A stretch of DNA of 10,935 nucleotides from an uncultured Bacteroidales bacterium (GTDB lineage Bacteria > Bacteroidota > Bacteroidia > Bacteroidales > UBA932), in assembly GCA_937890845.1 (NCBI GenBank), contig CALADR010000027.1, forward strand, positions 1 to 10,935. The letters run 5' to 3'. The notes below the pieces were generated by a model that was not told where the DNA came from, made no database searches, and saw only the letters and a program-made list of their open reading frames with translations. The position numbers and the translations under genes were made by a program. Of the stretch, positions 1-7,311 are shown piece by piece; the first letter of the stretch is position 1; each line of letters opens with the position of its first letter.

Positions 1-1093
1 CTTTTGACCACTCTGCCGCACCCCAGTCAGAAAGCTGGCAAAGTCCTGCAGGGTCGTGGTTGCCCAAAAGTCCTAGATAAACCTTTATACCCTTTTTGCG
101 CAGAGGCTGTAGATATACGTCTGTCTCGTCAAGCAAAGCCTGGACATTAGGATTATTATGAAGGTAAACCCTGTCCTCTCCTGAATTATAGTTTATATTG
201 GCTGCAAAAAGTACTACTGCATCAATGAAAGGAGTACCGTCCTCCAGAAGCCACTCAATGGCATTTAGCGGGTTGGAATCGTTTACCTCGAAATAAACGA
301 CATTCTTTATGGTTCTCTCGGCACGAGTGCGCATCAAGACATAGTTTACACGACTTTCACTCCTTTTAATGAATGCTCCGCTCCCTTCTGCCACCGAAGC
401 GCGCAGAGGAATCAGGTACCCTGTGCTGAAATCCATAGCAGAACTCTTGACAGACAGCGACATTTCTTCAGATGAAGTCTTTCCTGCCTTAATGGTCAAC
501 TTCTTGACAACCGAAAGCTCTTCCTCTGGGAAAAGAGAGTATTCCTGCTGCTGTGCGAAAATAAATTCTTTGAGATAGTCCTTATCAAATATTATCTCAG
601 CCTCGATGTCATAATCAACCGCCTTCTCAATGCTTATGCTGGCTTTCACGACTGTCTCCTGACCGGAAACAACATCAAGGACTTCTCCTTCTGTCAGTTT
701 ATTGAAGACTACAGCGACACCTTCACCTGGTACATCTTCACCTGCAGCACTCTGTGAAACATTTATACGTACAGGATCAGCCGAACCTGCTGTGATTTCG
801 ATTCGTCCGAGCCTTGCATCCTTGTCATTGTCCAAGGCGTTAATAATGAGAGCATCGCTTTCTTTTTTGGCAGTAATCCACTCTGGTGCAGTCACTGACC
901 AGTCGGCTACGTTTGTCTTTACAGACAGTTTTACAGGCTCATTGTCAGAAGCCTTGAACGAGATGGCAGATGTCGGAGTGACAGAAAGTGTATCCGGATC
1001 CGCTTTTTTCTCTTCTTCCTTCTCACAGGCGGAAAATACCGCAAGAGACAGGGAAAATAGAGCAAAATTTTTAATAATGCTTTTAAAGTTCAT
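1..1093 (-). CDS. GH18 endo-beta-N-acetylglucosaminidase-like surface lipoprotein, 3' part missing
   Basis: My translation from the ATG at 1093 is open for 364 codons to the window edge, so the C-terminal half is absent. The signal peptide ends in a lipobox with Cys23. The residues after it (CEKEEEKK) resemble the acidic export signal that sends Bacteroidota lipoproteins to the cell surface. Residues about 37-125 look like a BACON domain (TLSVTP, WSVTAPEWI, VRINVSQSA). Residues about 128-230 look like DUF1735 (VVFNKLTEG, YDIEAEIIFD). From about 240 a TIM-barrel start follows, with VVLFAANINYN and IKVYLGLLGNHDPAGL, which closely recalls GH18 EndoH/EndoF-type enzymes such as BT_3987. This family cuts the GlcNAc-beta-1,4-GlcNAc core of N-glycans. 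The GH18 catalytic motif DxxDxDxE would lie beyond the window, so activity cannot be judged. A gap of 111 bases separates it from the acyltransferase gene upstream. Confidence 0.85.
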   Translation of the reverse strand, partial: MNFKSIIKNFALFSLSLAVFSACEKEEEKKADPDTLSVTPTSAISFKASDNEPVKLSVKTNVADWSVTAPEWITAKKESDALIINALDNDKDARLGRIEITAGSADPVRINVSQSAAGEDVPGEGVAVVFNKLTEGEVLDVVSGQETVVKASISIEKAVDYDIEAEIIFDKDYLKEFIFAQQQEYSLFPEEELSVVKKLTIKAGKTSSEEMSLSVKSSAMDFSTGYLIPLRASVAEGSGAFIKRSESRVNYVLMRTRAERTIKNVVYFEVNDSNPLNAIEWLLEDGTPFIDAVVLFAANINYNSGEDRVYLHNNPNVQALLDETDVYLQPLRKKGIKVYLGLLGNHDPAGLCQLSDWGAAEWSK

Positions 1094-1204
1094 GATATTA
1101 AGTTATAATTATGTGTTATAAAGCGAACCATTTGTTCACAATATATATAGACGATCCGATGAATGTTCCTTACACAAAAAAATAACTTTATTTTAACAAA
1201 ACTT
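1094..1204. other. AT-rich intergenic region upstream of the GH18 lipoprotein gene
   Basis: This 111-base stretch lies between the acyltransferase stop and the GH18 lipoprotein start, so it should hold the end of one transcript and the promoter of the next. It is very AT-rich. A small hairpin is present: GCGAAC (1123-1128) pairs with GTTCAC (1134-1139), with one G-T pair and a 5-base loop, which would fall in the 5' leader of the lipoprotein mRNA. I could not find a convincing pair of Bacteroidetes -33/-7 promoter elements here. The only terminator-like sequence after the acyltransferase stop is an AT-only inverted repeat near 1180-1196. Confidence 0.4.
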
Positions 1205-2293
1205 TTATCCTACTATCCACCTGCTGCCTGGTAACAGCTGTAATACTCTAACTGTCAGATATGAAGAGATAAATGTACATAGGGCCATAACGGGTATCGC
1301 CGCTACGGTAGGAAGCGGCAGCTCAGTTTTGAAGACATATACCCAAAGTCCCAGCCAGAATATATGGACAAGATACATCCCGTAACTGGCACCGGACAGG
1401 GAAGCGACCGCCTTCGGCGTTTCTTTGCGGCTGATTGTCGAGAATATAAGGAATGCCCCGGCTGTAAGAAGTACGCAGTTGAACGTACAGAATGCCCATC
1501 CTATTTCTATAACTGGTGTTTCATGAATGACCTGAGGTACTGCCTGGAGATAGAATGACAGTATCGTGAGAACGGCTCCGGCTGACATTGAAGCAAGCCC
1601 TACATACAAACGTTTTGCTGTACTCCAGTTAAGATGGACCCTTATATAATGTGCAAGGACCAAATACCCAAGGTAACCCGAGAAATACCACAAGGCATGG
1701 TACTCGTTCCAGAAACACTGCCCCCAGACCTCGCCGAACCAGCGGTTCAGGTACGGAATGCATGTTGAAACAAGAAAAAGAATGATGAAAAACCTTTCCT
1801 CCGACGGACTTGCCTTTCTCAGCCACGGGGAGACTACAGGAATGAAAAGATAAAGCCCAATAAGCGGATACATGAACCACAGATGTCCTGCAAGAGATGG
1901 AAAATTCAATAATATATGTGAAAGATCTTTCAACGATGCCGGAAAATCAATCTGCCCCCATAAAAGAGGAAGGGTACTGTACAATATCATAAATACAAAA
2001 AACGGTGGAAGCACACGTACAAACCTCTTGCGGTAAAACTGCCATGAAGTCTGTTCTTCTTTCATCGGGACAAGCAGAAATGCGGAAACTATCATAAACA
2101 ACGGTACGGACATTCTGGAGAATCCGTCATAAATCGAGACCCAAAGCCTGTCTGTTTCATTTTCCAGCCATGACTGAGGTCCGGCCATATCGGACGAGCC
2201 TATAGCACCATAGAAGTTTTCGCTCGCATGGACAAGCATCACCAGAAAACACGCAAAAACACGTACATAATCAAGAAATACAATTCGTTTCAT
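1205..2293 (-). CDS. Acyltransferase_3 family integral membrane acyltransferase
   Basis: The 362-residue protein is hydrophobic throughout, with roughly ten membrane segments. It matches the acyltransferase_3 (PF01757) pattern, as in WecH and OafA. The start reads FLDYVRVFACFLVMLVHASE, with the conserved Arg11 and putative catalytic His22. Next comes the usual MSVPLFMIVSAFLL second helix, then an RKRFVRVLPPFF loop near residue 70. Near the C-terminus is the typical GASYGMYLVHIFW segment. Members move acyl groups, often acetyl or succinyl, onto surface polysaccharide or other envelope sugars; the substrate here is not visible. The length is normal for single-domain members. There is no clear Shine-Dalgarno before the ATG at 2293, which is usual in Bacteroidota. 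It sits alone between cutC and the GH18 lipoprotein gene, with hairpins upstream, so it may have its own promoter. Confidence 0.88.
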   Translation of the reverse strand: MKRIVFLDYVRVFACFLVMLVHASENFYGAIGSSDMAGPQSWLENETDRLWVSIYDGFSRMSVPLFMIVSAFLLVPMKEEQTSWQFYRKRFVRVLPPFFVFMILYSTLPLLWGQIDFPASLKDLSHILLNFPSLAGHLWFMYPLIGLYLFIPVVSPWLRKASPSEERFFIILFLVSTCIPYLNRWFGEVWGQCFWNEYHALWYFSGYLGYLVLAHYIRVHLNWSTAKRLYVGLASMSAGAVLTILSFYLQAVPQVIHETPVIEIGWAFCTFNCVLLTAGAFLIFSTISRKETPKAVASLSGASYGMYLVHIFWLGLWVYVFKTELPLPTVAAIPVMALCTFISSYLTVRVLQLLPGSRWIVG

Positions 2294-2316
2294 TTGCTGT
2301 AAGTAGGTTTTTTAAA

Positions 2317-2347
2317 CTGTCCGGAACCTGATACAGATCCCGGACAG
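2317..2347. terminator. Hairpin between cutC and the acyltransferase gene
   Basis: CTGTCCGG (2317-2324) and CCGGACAG (2340-2347) form a perfect 8-bp inverted repeat with a 15-base loop. Read on the minus strand it is followed by TTTAAAAAAC, a short U run. Read on the plus strand, six T follow after a four-base gap, but no plus-strand gene lies upstream. It could be a second terminator behind cutC, a leader structure of the acyltransferase mRNA, or a protein-binding palindrome. The orientation is not settled. Confidence 0.4.
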
Positions 2348-2368
2348 CGAATTTTTTCATATAATATA

Positions 2369-2390
2369 AAAGACGCGGGGATACGTCTTT
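2369..2390 (-). terminator. Probable rho-independent terminator overlapping the cutC stop codon
   Basis: AAAGACG and CGTCTTT (plus-strand positions 2369-2375 and 2384-2390) form a perfect 7-bp stem with an 8-base loop. On the minus strand the stem begins in the cutC TAA stop and is followed directly by TATATTATAT, giving a U-rich tail. Its place at the end of the long minus-strand gene run fits transcription termination. The stem is short and only partly GC, so strength is uncertain. Confidence 0.5.
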
Positions 2391-3135
2391 ATCCTATAAG
2401 GGAAGCGATGGTATCGGAAACTCTCTGCGATGAGGTTACCGGTAGAGAAAAATCGTCGCTTTCTGCCCCCATGGAAGCATCTGTATTCCTGTAAAGCATT
2501 TTGCTTTCCATCAGCTTCCTTGCGGAAAAGTGAAACTCTCTGGCAGAAGTAGCAGATGCGATTTCTGCAATATTACCTTCATTGACACCGCATCCTGGCA
2601 TAATTATAATCCTTCCGGCAGCTTTTTCCACAAGCGATGCCAGCAGTTCCTTTCCATCAGCTGCACTTGCTTTCTGTCCAGACGTAAGGATTCTTGCGCA
2701 TCCCAACCCTATAATTTTTTCCATTGCTTCAAACGGTTTTGCCGAATGGTCAAATGCCCGATGAAATGTAACTGGAGTGTCTCCTGCTGCCCGCATAAGA
2801 GCCTCCATTACATCCATATCAATATCACCGTCAGAAGTCAGAGCTCCGAATACAAGACCGTCAGCACCATAATCCTTTGCAAGAGAAATATCATAAAGCA
2901 TTTCTCTTACTTCCTCAGGAGAATACAAGAAGTCTCCTCCACGCGGTCTTATTATTACATTGAGTCCTATATTGATACTTTCCCTTGCCGAACGTATCAT
3001 ACCTGCAGAAGGTGTTGTTCCGCCTTCTGGTATGCCGGCACAAAGTTCCACTCTGTCTGCGCCTCCGTTACTGGCCTCAATACAACTCAGAACGGAATTC
3101 GCGCATATTTCTATCTTGAATTCTTGTCTCAACAT
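2389..3135 (-). CDS. cutC: CutC family protein
   Basis: The 248-residue product has the full length of the CutC family (PF03932), a TIM-barrel-like cytoplasmic protein. Conserved stretches are visible in order: EICANSVLSCIEASNGGADRV (first strand and helix), ELCAGIPEGGTTPS, then VIIRPRGGDFLYS, GADGLVFGALTSDG, VTFHRAFD, RILTSGQ and IIIMPGCGVN. The family was named for copper tolerance in E. coli, but there the phenotype was traced to the small RNA MicL, made from the 3' end of cutC, so a copper role should not be assumed. The ATG at 3135 lies four bases after the stop of the transglutaminase-like gene, which suggests translational coupling at the end of the operon. I see no metal-binding cluster that fixes a function. 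Confidence 0.93.
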   Translation of the reverse strand: MLRQEFKIEICANSVLSCIEASNGGADRVELCAGIPEGGTTPSAGMIRSARESINIGLNVIIRPRGGDFLYSPEEVREMLYDISLAKDYGADGLVFGALTSDGDIDMDVMEALMRAAGDTPVTFHRAFDHSAKPFEAMEKIIGLGCARILTSGQKASAADGKELLASLVEKAAGRIIIMPGCGVNEGNIAEIASATSAREFHFSARKLMESKMLYRNTDASMGAESDDFSLPVTSSQRVSDTIASLIG

Positions 3136-3139
3136 ATTA

Positions 3140-5779
3140 TCAAAGCATTTTTACAGTTTTTGCAAGACGATCCCCAAGACCTATAGTATATCCTTCTGAA
3201 AAGAATACTACCCGATTGAATGTATCTGCCAGAACTACAAGAGGAAGCTGTCCTTTTCCTTTCAGCTTCATCTCTTCTGCCATCATCTTTCTCATAGAGC
3301 CGTCCGAGTCGATACCGTAATGCACTGTAGAAGGAAGTGAAAAGTCTGACACCCTGAACCTTCTGCAATCATTTTCCGACGCAAAGACAATCAGTACTGG
3401 TCTGCCCCACTGTTCCATTTCCGATGCGACTTTCGACAGATCTTTAAGAGCATGGTTTGTAGGCTCGTGGCCGTAATCCGCCAATATGACTGTAAAGTAT
3501 CCTCTACCTGTCGTAGATAACACAGAACCTCTGGTCTGGATGGAGTAATCCTTGCCTGGATCAGCCACCTTATCATACAAAGCCTCGGAATTGAAGCTTC
3601 CTATTACCCTTATCTGAGAAACATCATCACGTATTTTCAAAGGGACTACAACAGTTTCACCTTCTTTTACAGTAAAGAACTCAATGTCGGCGAGCACATT
3701 GCCTCCTGACATTCTGGTACCGCTGACCATCATATAATATCCGCACTCGAGGTCAACACCATTTTTAAAAGAGGATTTCCAAGTCATCTCCTCTTCATAA
3801 TTGAGAACTCTGAAAGAAGTTCCGTTCCATTTTGACAAAGTGAAATGTATGTAATATTTCGGATCATCAAGAAGTGGGATTTCTTCATAAGAAAGCTTAA
3901 GCCTTCCGGAAGGAGCTACAGTCTGCTCTGCCATATCAAAATCCACATCATATGTCTTTCCGCCGAAGTCATATTTTACAGCACCTGTAACAATATCCTT
4001 CCAAGCCGGCACTCCGAAAGTCCTGCACATGGCTACAAAGAAAATATCTCTTGAATTACGGTCTGCCAGTCTTGTTTCCCATACTCTTTCAGGTGAAAGC
4101 TGCACATATCTCATTGATATAGAATCAAGCATAACCAGATTTTCCTTGCACCAACGTACCAGCGATGACGGATTCCTGCCAAATTCTTCTGCAAGACCAG
4201 CAGGCACTCCTGCCTTAAGAGCGGACCTGTATGCAGTGAGAAGTTCTGTAGATACTCTCGGAGACAATATTTTTTCAGGGTCGGCACCTTTCTCTGTATT
4301 TGAGAGATGATCCATAAGAACATCACATCTGGTATCATGCAAATCTTTTTCCGGAATAACCTCCAGCATAGCAAGTGCGTCATCAGCCCTTCCTGCTGTC
4401 ACAGCCTTCTTTATAAAATCGCATATTTCAGAATAATTTCCTCTTGAATTCACCAGGATGTTTTCCACTCTCTTTACAGGCAAGCCAAGCTCTTTTGCAA
4501 ATTCTGAAGAGCGTGCAGCATCGTAGAATGTAGAAACATAGGCAAGACGGAGAGAGTCTTCTTCAGCCATTCTTCTGGTATTTTCATTTCTCCGGGCATC
4601 TGTGACTTCCGGCAAGTTGGCTCTTTCTGCCGGAGGGACAACTTCCAGCTCCATATGGGATACAGCATCACCAGGATGCTTGTCGAGAATTATATCCACG
4701 TTACTATCCTTTCCGAATGTAACTTTTTTCATACCGAAAGACTTGCCGTCAGACGCATATACGAGCATATCTCCCAATCCTGCAGTAAGGAAAGAGCGTC
4801 CCTCTGCATCCGCTGTCTTTACTGCTACAGGATAGAACTCTGAATAATTATAAAGGCGGAACTCGACTCTGGCTCCGGGAACAGCAGCTCCATCCTGTCC
4901 CAAAACACGCACATCAAGCTTTGCAGCCTCTGGAGAATAATTTTCAATGACATTGATTTCCGTATATCCCGGAGTTACTTTCACGACTTCTTCGGGTCCG
5001 TCATATTTTCCAAAGACATTGGTATGCATAAGCATTCCCCTGCTGGCAGGTGCATTGAACCATCCCAAATTGAGAACCGGCTCAGGCTCGCAAGCTCCAA
5101 GGAAATACCACTTTCCGTCAACCCATGCCTCTACCCAGGCATGATTGTCATCAGTATGGGCCCAACGCGGTGTATATACCTGTCTTGCAGGAATTCCCAC
5201 TGATCTAAGTGCAGCTACAAGGAAAGTGGATTCCTCGCCACAGCGACCGTAGGCTGTACGTATTATTGTCAACGGGGAGCATGTTCTGGAGTCAGTAGGC
5301 TGATATACAGCTTTCTCATGACACCAGTGATTTACTTCAAGGACAGCATCATACATTGAAAGAGACTTTATCCTAGGAGCAAGTTCCTTGAAGAAAACGG
5401 TACGTGAAGTATCAAGATTCTCATTATTCACTCTTACCGGAAGTACAAAATGTCTCAACTCCCTTTCAGGAACAGATTTTCCCCATGGCATTGTTTCAAC
5501 AGCCTGCCTGGTGAGTCTGTAATTGTCAAGCCAGAATTCTGAAGACTGGTTGACCATATCTCCCAAAGGCATATACGCATATAGGAATTCAAGAGCTTCC
5601 TGCTCATCCAAAGAAAGATTCATGGAAGCAAGGTCAACGCCTGCTGCATGAAGTATTTCAGACCTGGATGCAAAGTCTGATGCGACATTATCCCTAAAGT
5701 TCTTTTCAGAGATAAAATGACTTGCACACGAACAAATCATTGGCACTGCGAGTGCCGAAATAAATAATTTCTTTAACAT
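3140..5779 (-). CDS. Transglutaminase-like lipoprotein with duplicated core and thioredoxin-like C-terminus
   Basis: This 879-residue protein begins with a lipoprotein signal ending at Cys18. The next residues (ASHF) are not acidic, so it probably stays on the periplasmic side. Residues about 140-245 form a transglutaminase/protease-like core with Cys180 in GRCGEES and His213 in NHAWVEAW. The usual Asp four residues after Trp224 is Gly228, followed by ACEPEP. Residues about 285-365 look like a beta-sandwich of the carboxypeptidase-regulatory kind (VPGARVEFRLYN). Residues about 570-615 repeat part of the core (IFFVAMCRTFGVPAW against TFLVAALRSVGIPAR), with Arg in place of the catalytic Cys. 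Residues about 755-879 look like a thioredoxin fold (VILADYG, LPLVVLADTFNRVVFF) without CxxC. Substrate and reaction are unknown; cleavage or transfer on peptides or peptidoglycan fragments is possible. It follows tilS by 39 bases and is four bases ahead of cutC. Confidence 0.85.
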   Translation of the reverse strand: MLKKLFISALAVPMICSCASHFISEKNFRDNVASDFASRSEILHAAGVDLASMNLSLDEQEALEFLYAYMPLGDMVNQSSEFWLDNYRLTRQAVETMPWGKSVPERELRHFVLPVRVNNENLDTSRTVFFKELAPRIKSLSMYDAVLEVNHWCHEKAVYQPTDSRTCSPLTIIRTAYGRCGEESTFLVAALRSVGIPARQVYTPRWAHTDDNHAWVEAWVDGKWYFLGACEPEPVLNLGWFNAPASRGMLMHTNVFGKYDGPEEVVKVTPGYTEINVIENYSPEAAKLDVRVLGQDGAAVPGARVEFRLYNYSEFYPVAVKTADAEGRSFLTAGLGDMLVYASDGKSFGMKKVTFGKDSNVDIILDKHPGDAVSHMELEVVPPAERANLPEVTDARRNENTRRMAEEDSLRLAYVSTFYDAARSSEFAKELGLPVKRVENILVNSRGNYSEICDFIKKAVTAGRADDALAMLEVIPEKDLHDTRCDVLMDHLSNTEKGADPEKILSPRVSTELLTAYRSALKAGVPAGLAEEFGRNPSSLVRWCKENLVMLDSISMRYVQLSPERVWETRLADRNSRDIFFVAMCRTFGVPAWKDIVTGAVKYDFGGKTYDVDFDMAEQTVAPSGRLKLSYEEIPLLDDPKYYIHFTLSKWNGTSFRVLNYEEEMTWKSSFKNGVDLECGYYMMVSGTRMSGGNVLADIEFFTVKEGETVVVPLKIRDDVSQIRVIGSFNSEALYDKVADPGKDYSIQTRGSVLSTTGRGYFTVILADYGHEPTNHALKDLSKVASEMEQWGRPVLIVFASENDCRRFRVSDFSLPSTVHYGIDSDGSMRKMMAEEMKLKGKGQLPLVVLADTFNRVVFFSEGYTIGLGDRLAKTVKML

Positions 5780-5818
5780 AAAACGGTCATTTAGTTTTAA
5801 TGTGCTGCCTTAGATTTA

Positions 5819-7300
5819 TCAAGACAGCTTATCTATTATTATTACTTCTTCTGTTTCTCTCTTGACTTTAAGACTGTCATCAATTCTTTCTCCAAGCACA
5901 GCTGACACATGCCTGCAAATGTGCCGATCTGACCTGTCAGCTGAAGACGGATTTACCAGCATAACTGATTTTTCCTTATCCACAAGGCTGTATTTCAAGT
6001 CTGTAAACAAATCACTTATCTTCTTTTTACCTTTCATTCCCAGAGGCTGCATCCAGTCTCCATCGGACCACCGCCTACAAAGAAAAGGAAAGTCCATAGC
6101 AGTTCTGTCAAAAAGGATTGTTCCTTTTGAAACTTTCGGAGAATCTTTTCCTGACCATTCCCTGACAGATACCGAAAAGGAAACTCCGTTGAAAAAATAA
6201 TCGCCGGGACCGCTAATTGTCATTGTAGGGCTGGCAGACGACAATTTGTCAAAAAGCGTTGGCGGCAATGTTCCTTTCCTTCCGGAAAGAGGCGTTGCAT
6301 ATTCTTCCTGTCTTACCTTTTCAGGATACAGCAACAGAGCATCCGTTGCTGTAATTATCATATTTCCACCTGAGCTGAACTTCTTGCCGGAAACAGTCCT
6401 GCCGCTCTTCAGCAAGTCTGTGACAGAAGATGTCACGGCGGGATTGAATCCAAGTTCATCCAAAACTCGATAAAGCAGATATTCCCAATTAGGATTCTCT
6501 TTCAAACGCCTTATATCAATACGTGATGAACAGTAGAAGCTGTCTTTCCTGGATAAATAGTACTCGTCAGCTATATCTTCTATCTGGGAAAACCATGACA
6601 TTTCCCTGTTCAGGGTACGTATAAAAGACGGGTTTATTTCTTCAAAAAGGGGAAAAACCAGATTTCTGATTTTATTGCGTTTATATTCTGTTTCTGCATT
6701 TGTCCTGTCATCGCGGTACTTTACTCCGTTTGAAAAGGCATAGCCTTCAATCTGCCTTCTGCTGAAACCTAACAAAGGACGGAGAAGTGTTCCGCTGCCG
6801 TCCGGCATAGAAGAGACTGTTCCCATTCCAGAAAGGCCTTTGATTCCGGTACCGCGGAGAAGATTCAGGAAAAGTGTTTCAGCATTGTCATTCGCATTAT
6901 GGGCAACTGCAAGCGCCGCATACCCATTCTCCTTGCACAGAGACGAGAACCACTCATAACGCAGGTCCCGCGCAGCCATTTCAATGCTTATCCTTTTTTT
7001 TCCCGCATAGGCAGAAGTATCAAACCTTTTCTTGTGCAGACTCACTCCGTTTCTCTCAGACCATGCTGTAACCAATGCCTCGTCCTCATCGCTTTCTTCC
7101 CCTCTCAGGGAAAAATTACAATGGGCTACGGCAAATCCGACATCGGTTGATGTATTGCGGAAAAGTTCTGCCATGGGCATAGAGTCCACACCGCCACTTA
7201 CTGCAAGCAAAATGACAGGTCGGAAATGAAAAGAGCAGAGCTGCCGGACTGACAGGCCATTCAGCAGCTCAACCAATATACTATCAAATGCTTTCTGCAT
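5819..7300 (-). CDS. tilS: tRNA(Ile)-lysidine synthase TilS
   Basis: TilS uses ATP and lysine to convert C34 of the CAU-anticodon tRNA-Ile into lysidine, so that it reads AUA and is charged with isoleucine; it is essential in most bacteria. The 493-residue protein carries the PP-loop SGGVDS at 35-40, HCNFSLRGEESDEDE at 60-74, an AHNANDNAET segment at 133-142, and LLRGTGIKGLSGM after it. RPLLGFSRRQI and YKRNKIRN follow at about 174-213. The C-terminal domain, with GDWMQPLGMKGKKKISDLF and the RIDDSLKV segment near the end, is the tRNA-acceptor-binding TilS_C module. The usual HHxDDQAET is HNANDNAET here, a mild variation. The ATG at 7300 is 11 bases after the DUF3078 stop, so the two are probably co-transcribed. 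Confidence 0.95.
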   Translation of the reverse strand: MQKAFDSILVELLNGLSVRQLCSFHFRPVILLAVSGGVDSMPMAELFRNTSTDVGFAVAHCNFSLRGEESDEDEALVTAWSERNGVSLHKKRFDTSAYAGKKRISIEMAARDLRYEWFSSLCKENGYAALAVAHNANDNAETLFLNLLRGTGIKGLSGMGTVSSMPDGSGTLLRPLLGFSRRQIEGYAFSNGVKYRDDRTNAETEYKRNKIRNLVFPLFEEINPSFIRTLNREMSWFSQIEDIADEYYLSRKDSFYCSSRIDIRRLKENPNWEYLLYRVLDELGFNPAVTSSVTDLLKSGRTVSGKKFSSGGNMIITATDALLLYPEKVRQEEYATPLSGRKGTLPPTLFDKLSSASPTMTISGPGDYFFNGVSFSVSVREWSGKDSPKVSKGTILFDRTAMDFPFLCRRWSDGDWMQPLGMKGKKKISDLFTDLKYSLVDKEKSVMLVNPSSADRSDRHICRHVSAVLGERIDDSLKVKRETEEVIIIDKLS

Positions 7301-7311
7301 TTTAATGATAT

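Noticed and set aside
369..1121. Plus-strand reading frames at 369-578 and 702-1121
   Set aside because: The minus strand here translates without a stop into a lipoprotein with BACON, DUF1735 and GH18-like segments, which explains the whole stretch.
1094..1204. Attachment site or insertion-sequence remnant in the AT-rich gap
   Set aside because: No direct repeats, terminal inverted repeats or transposase fragments are visible; it is simply an AT-rich gene boundary.
2389..3135. Copper-homeostasis island formed by cutC and neighbours
   Set aside because: No copper pump, chaperone or metal regulator is nearby, and the copper role of CutC itself is doubtful.
2530..3186. 218-codon plus-strand reading frame opposite cutC
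   Set aside because: The minus strand encodes a full-length CutC. The plus translation is Cys/Ser/Phe-rich with no recognisable motif and no start signal.
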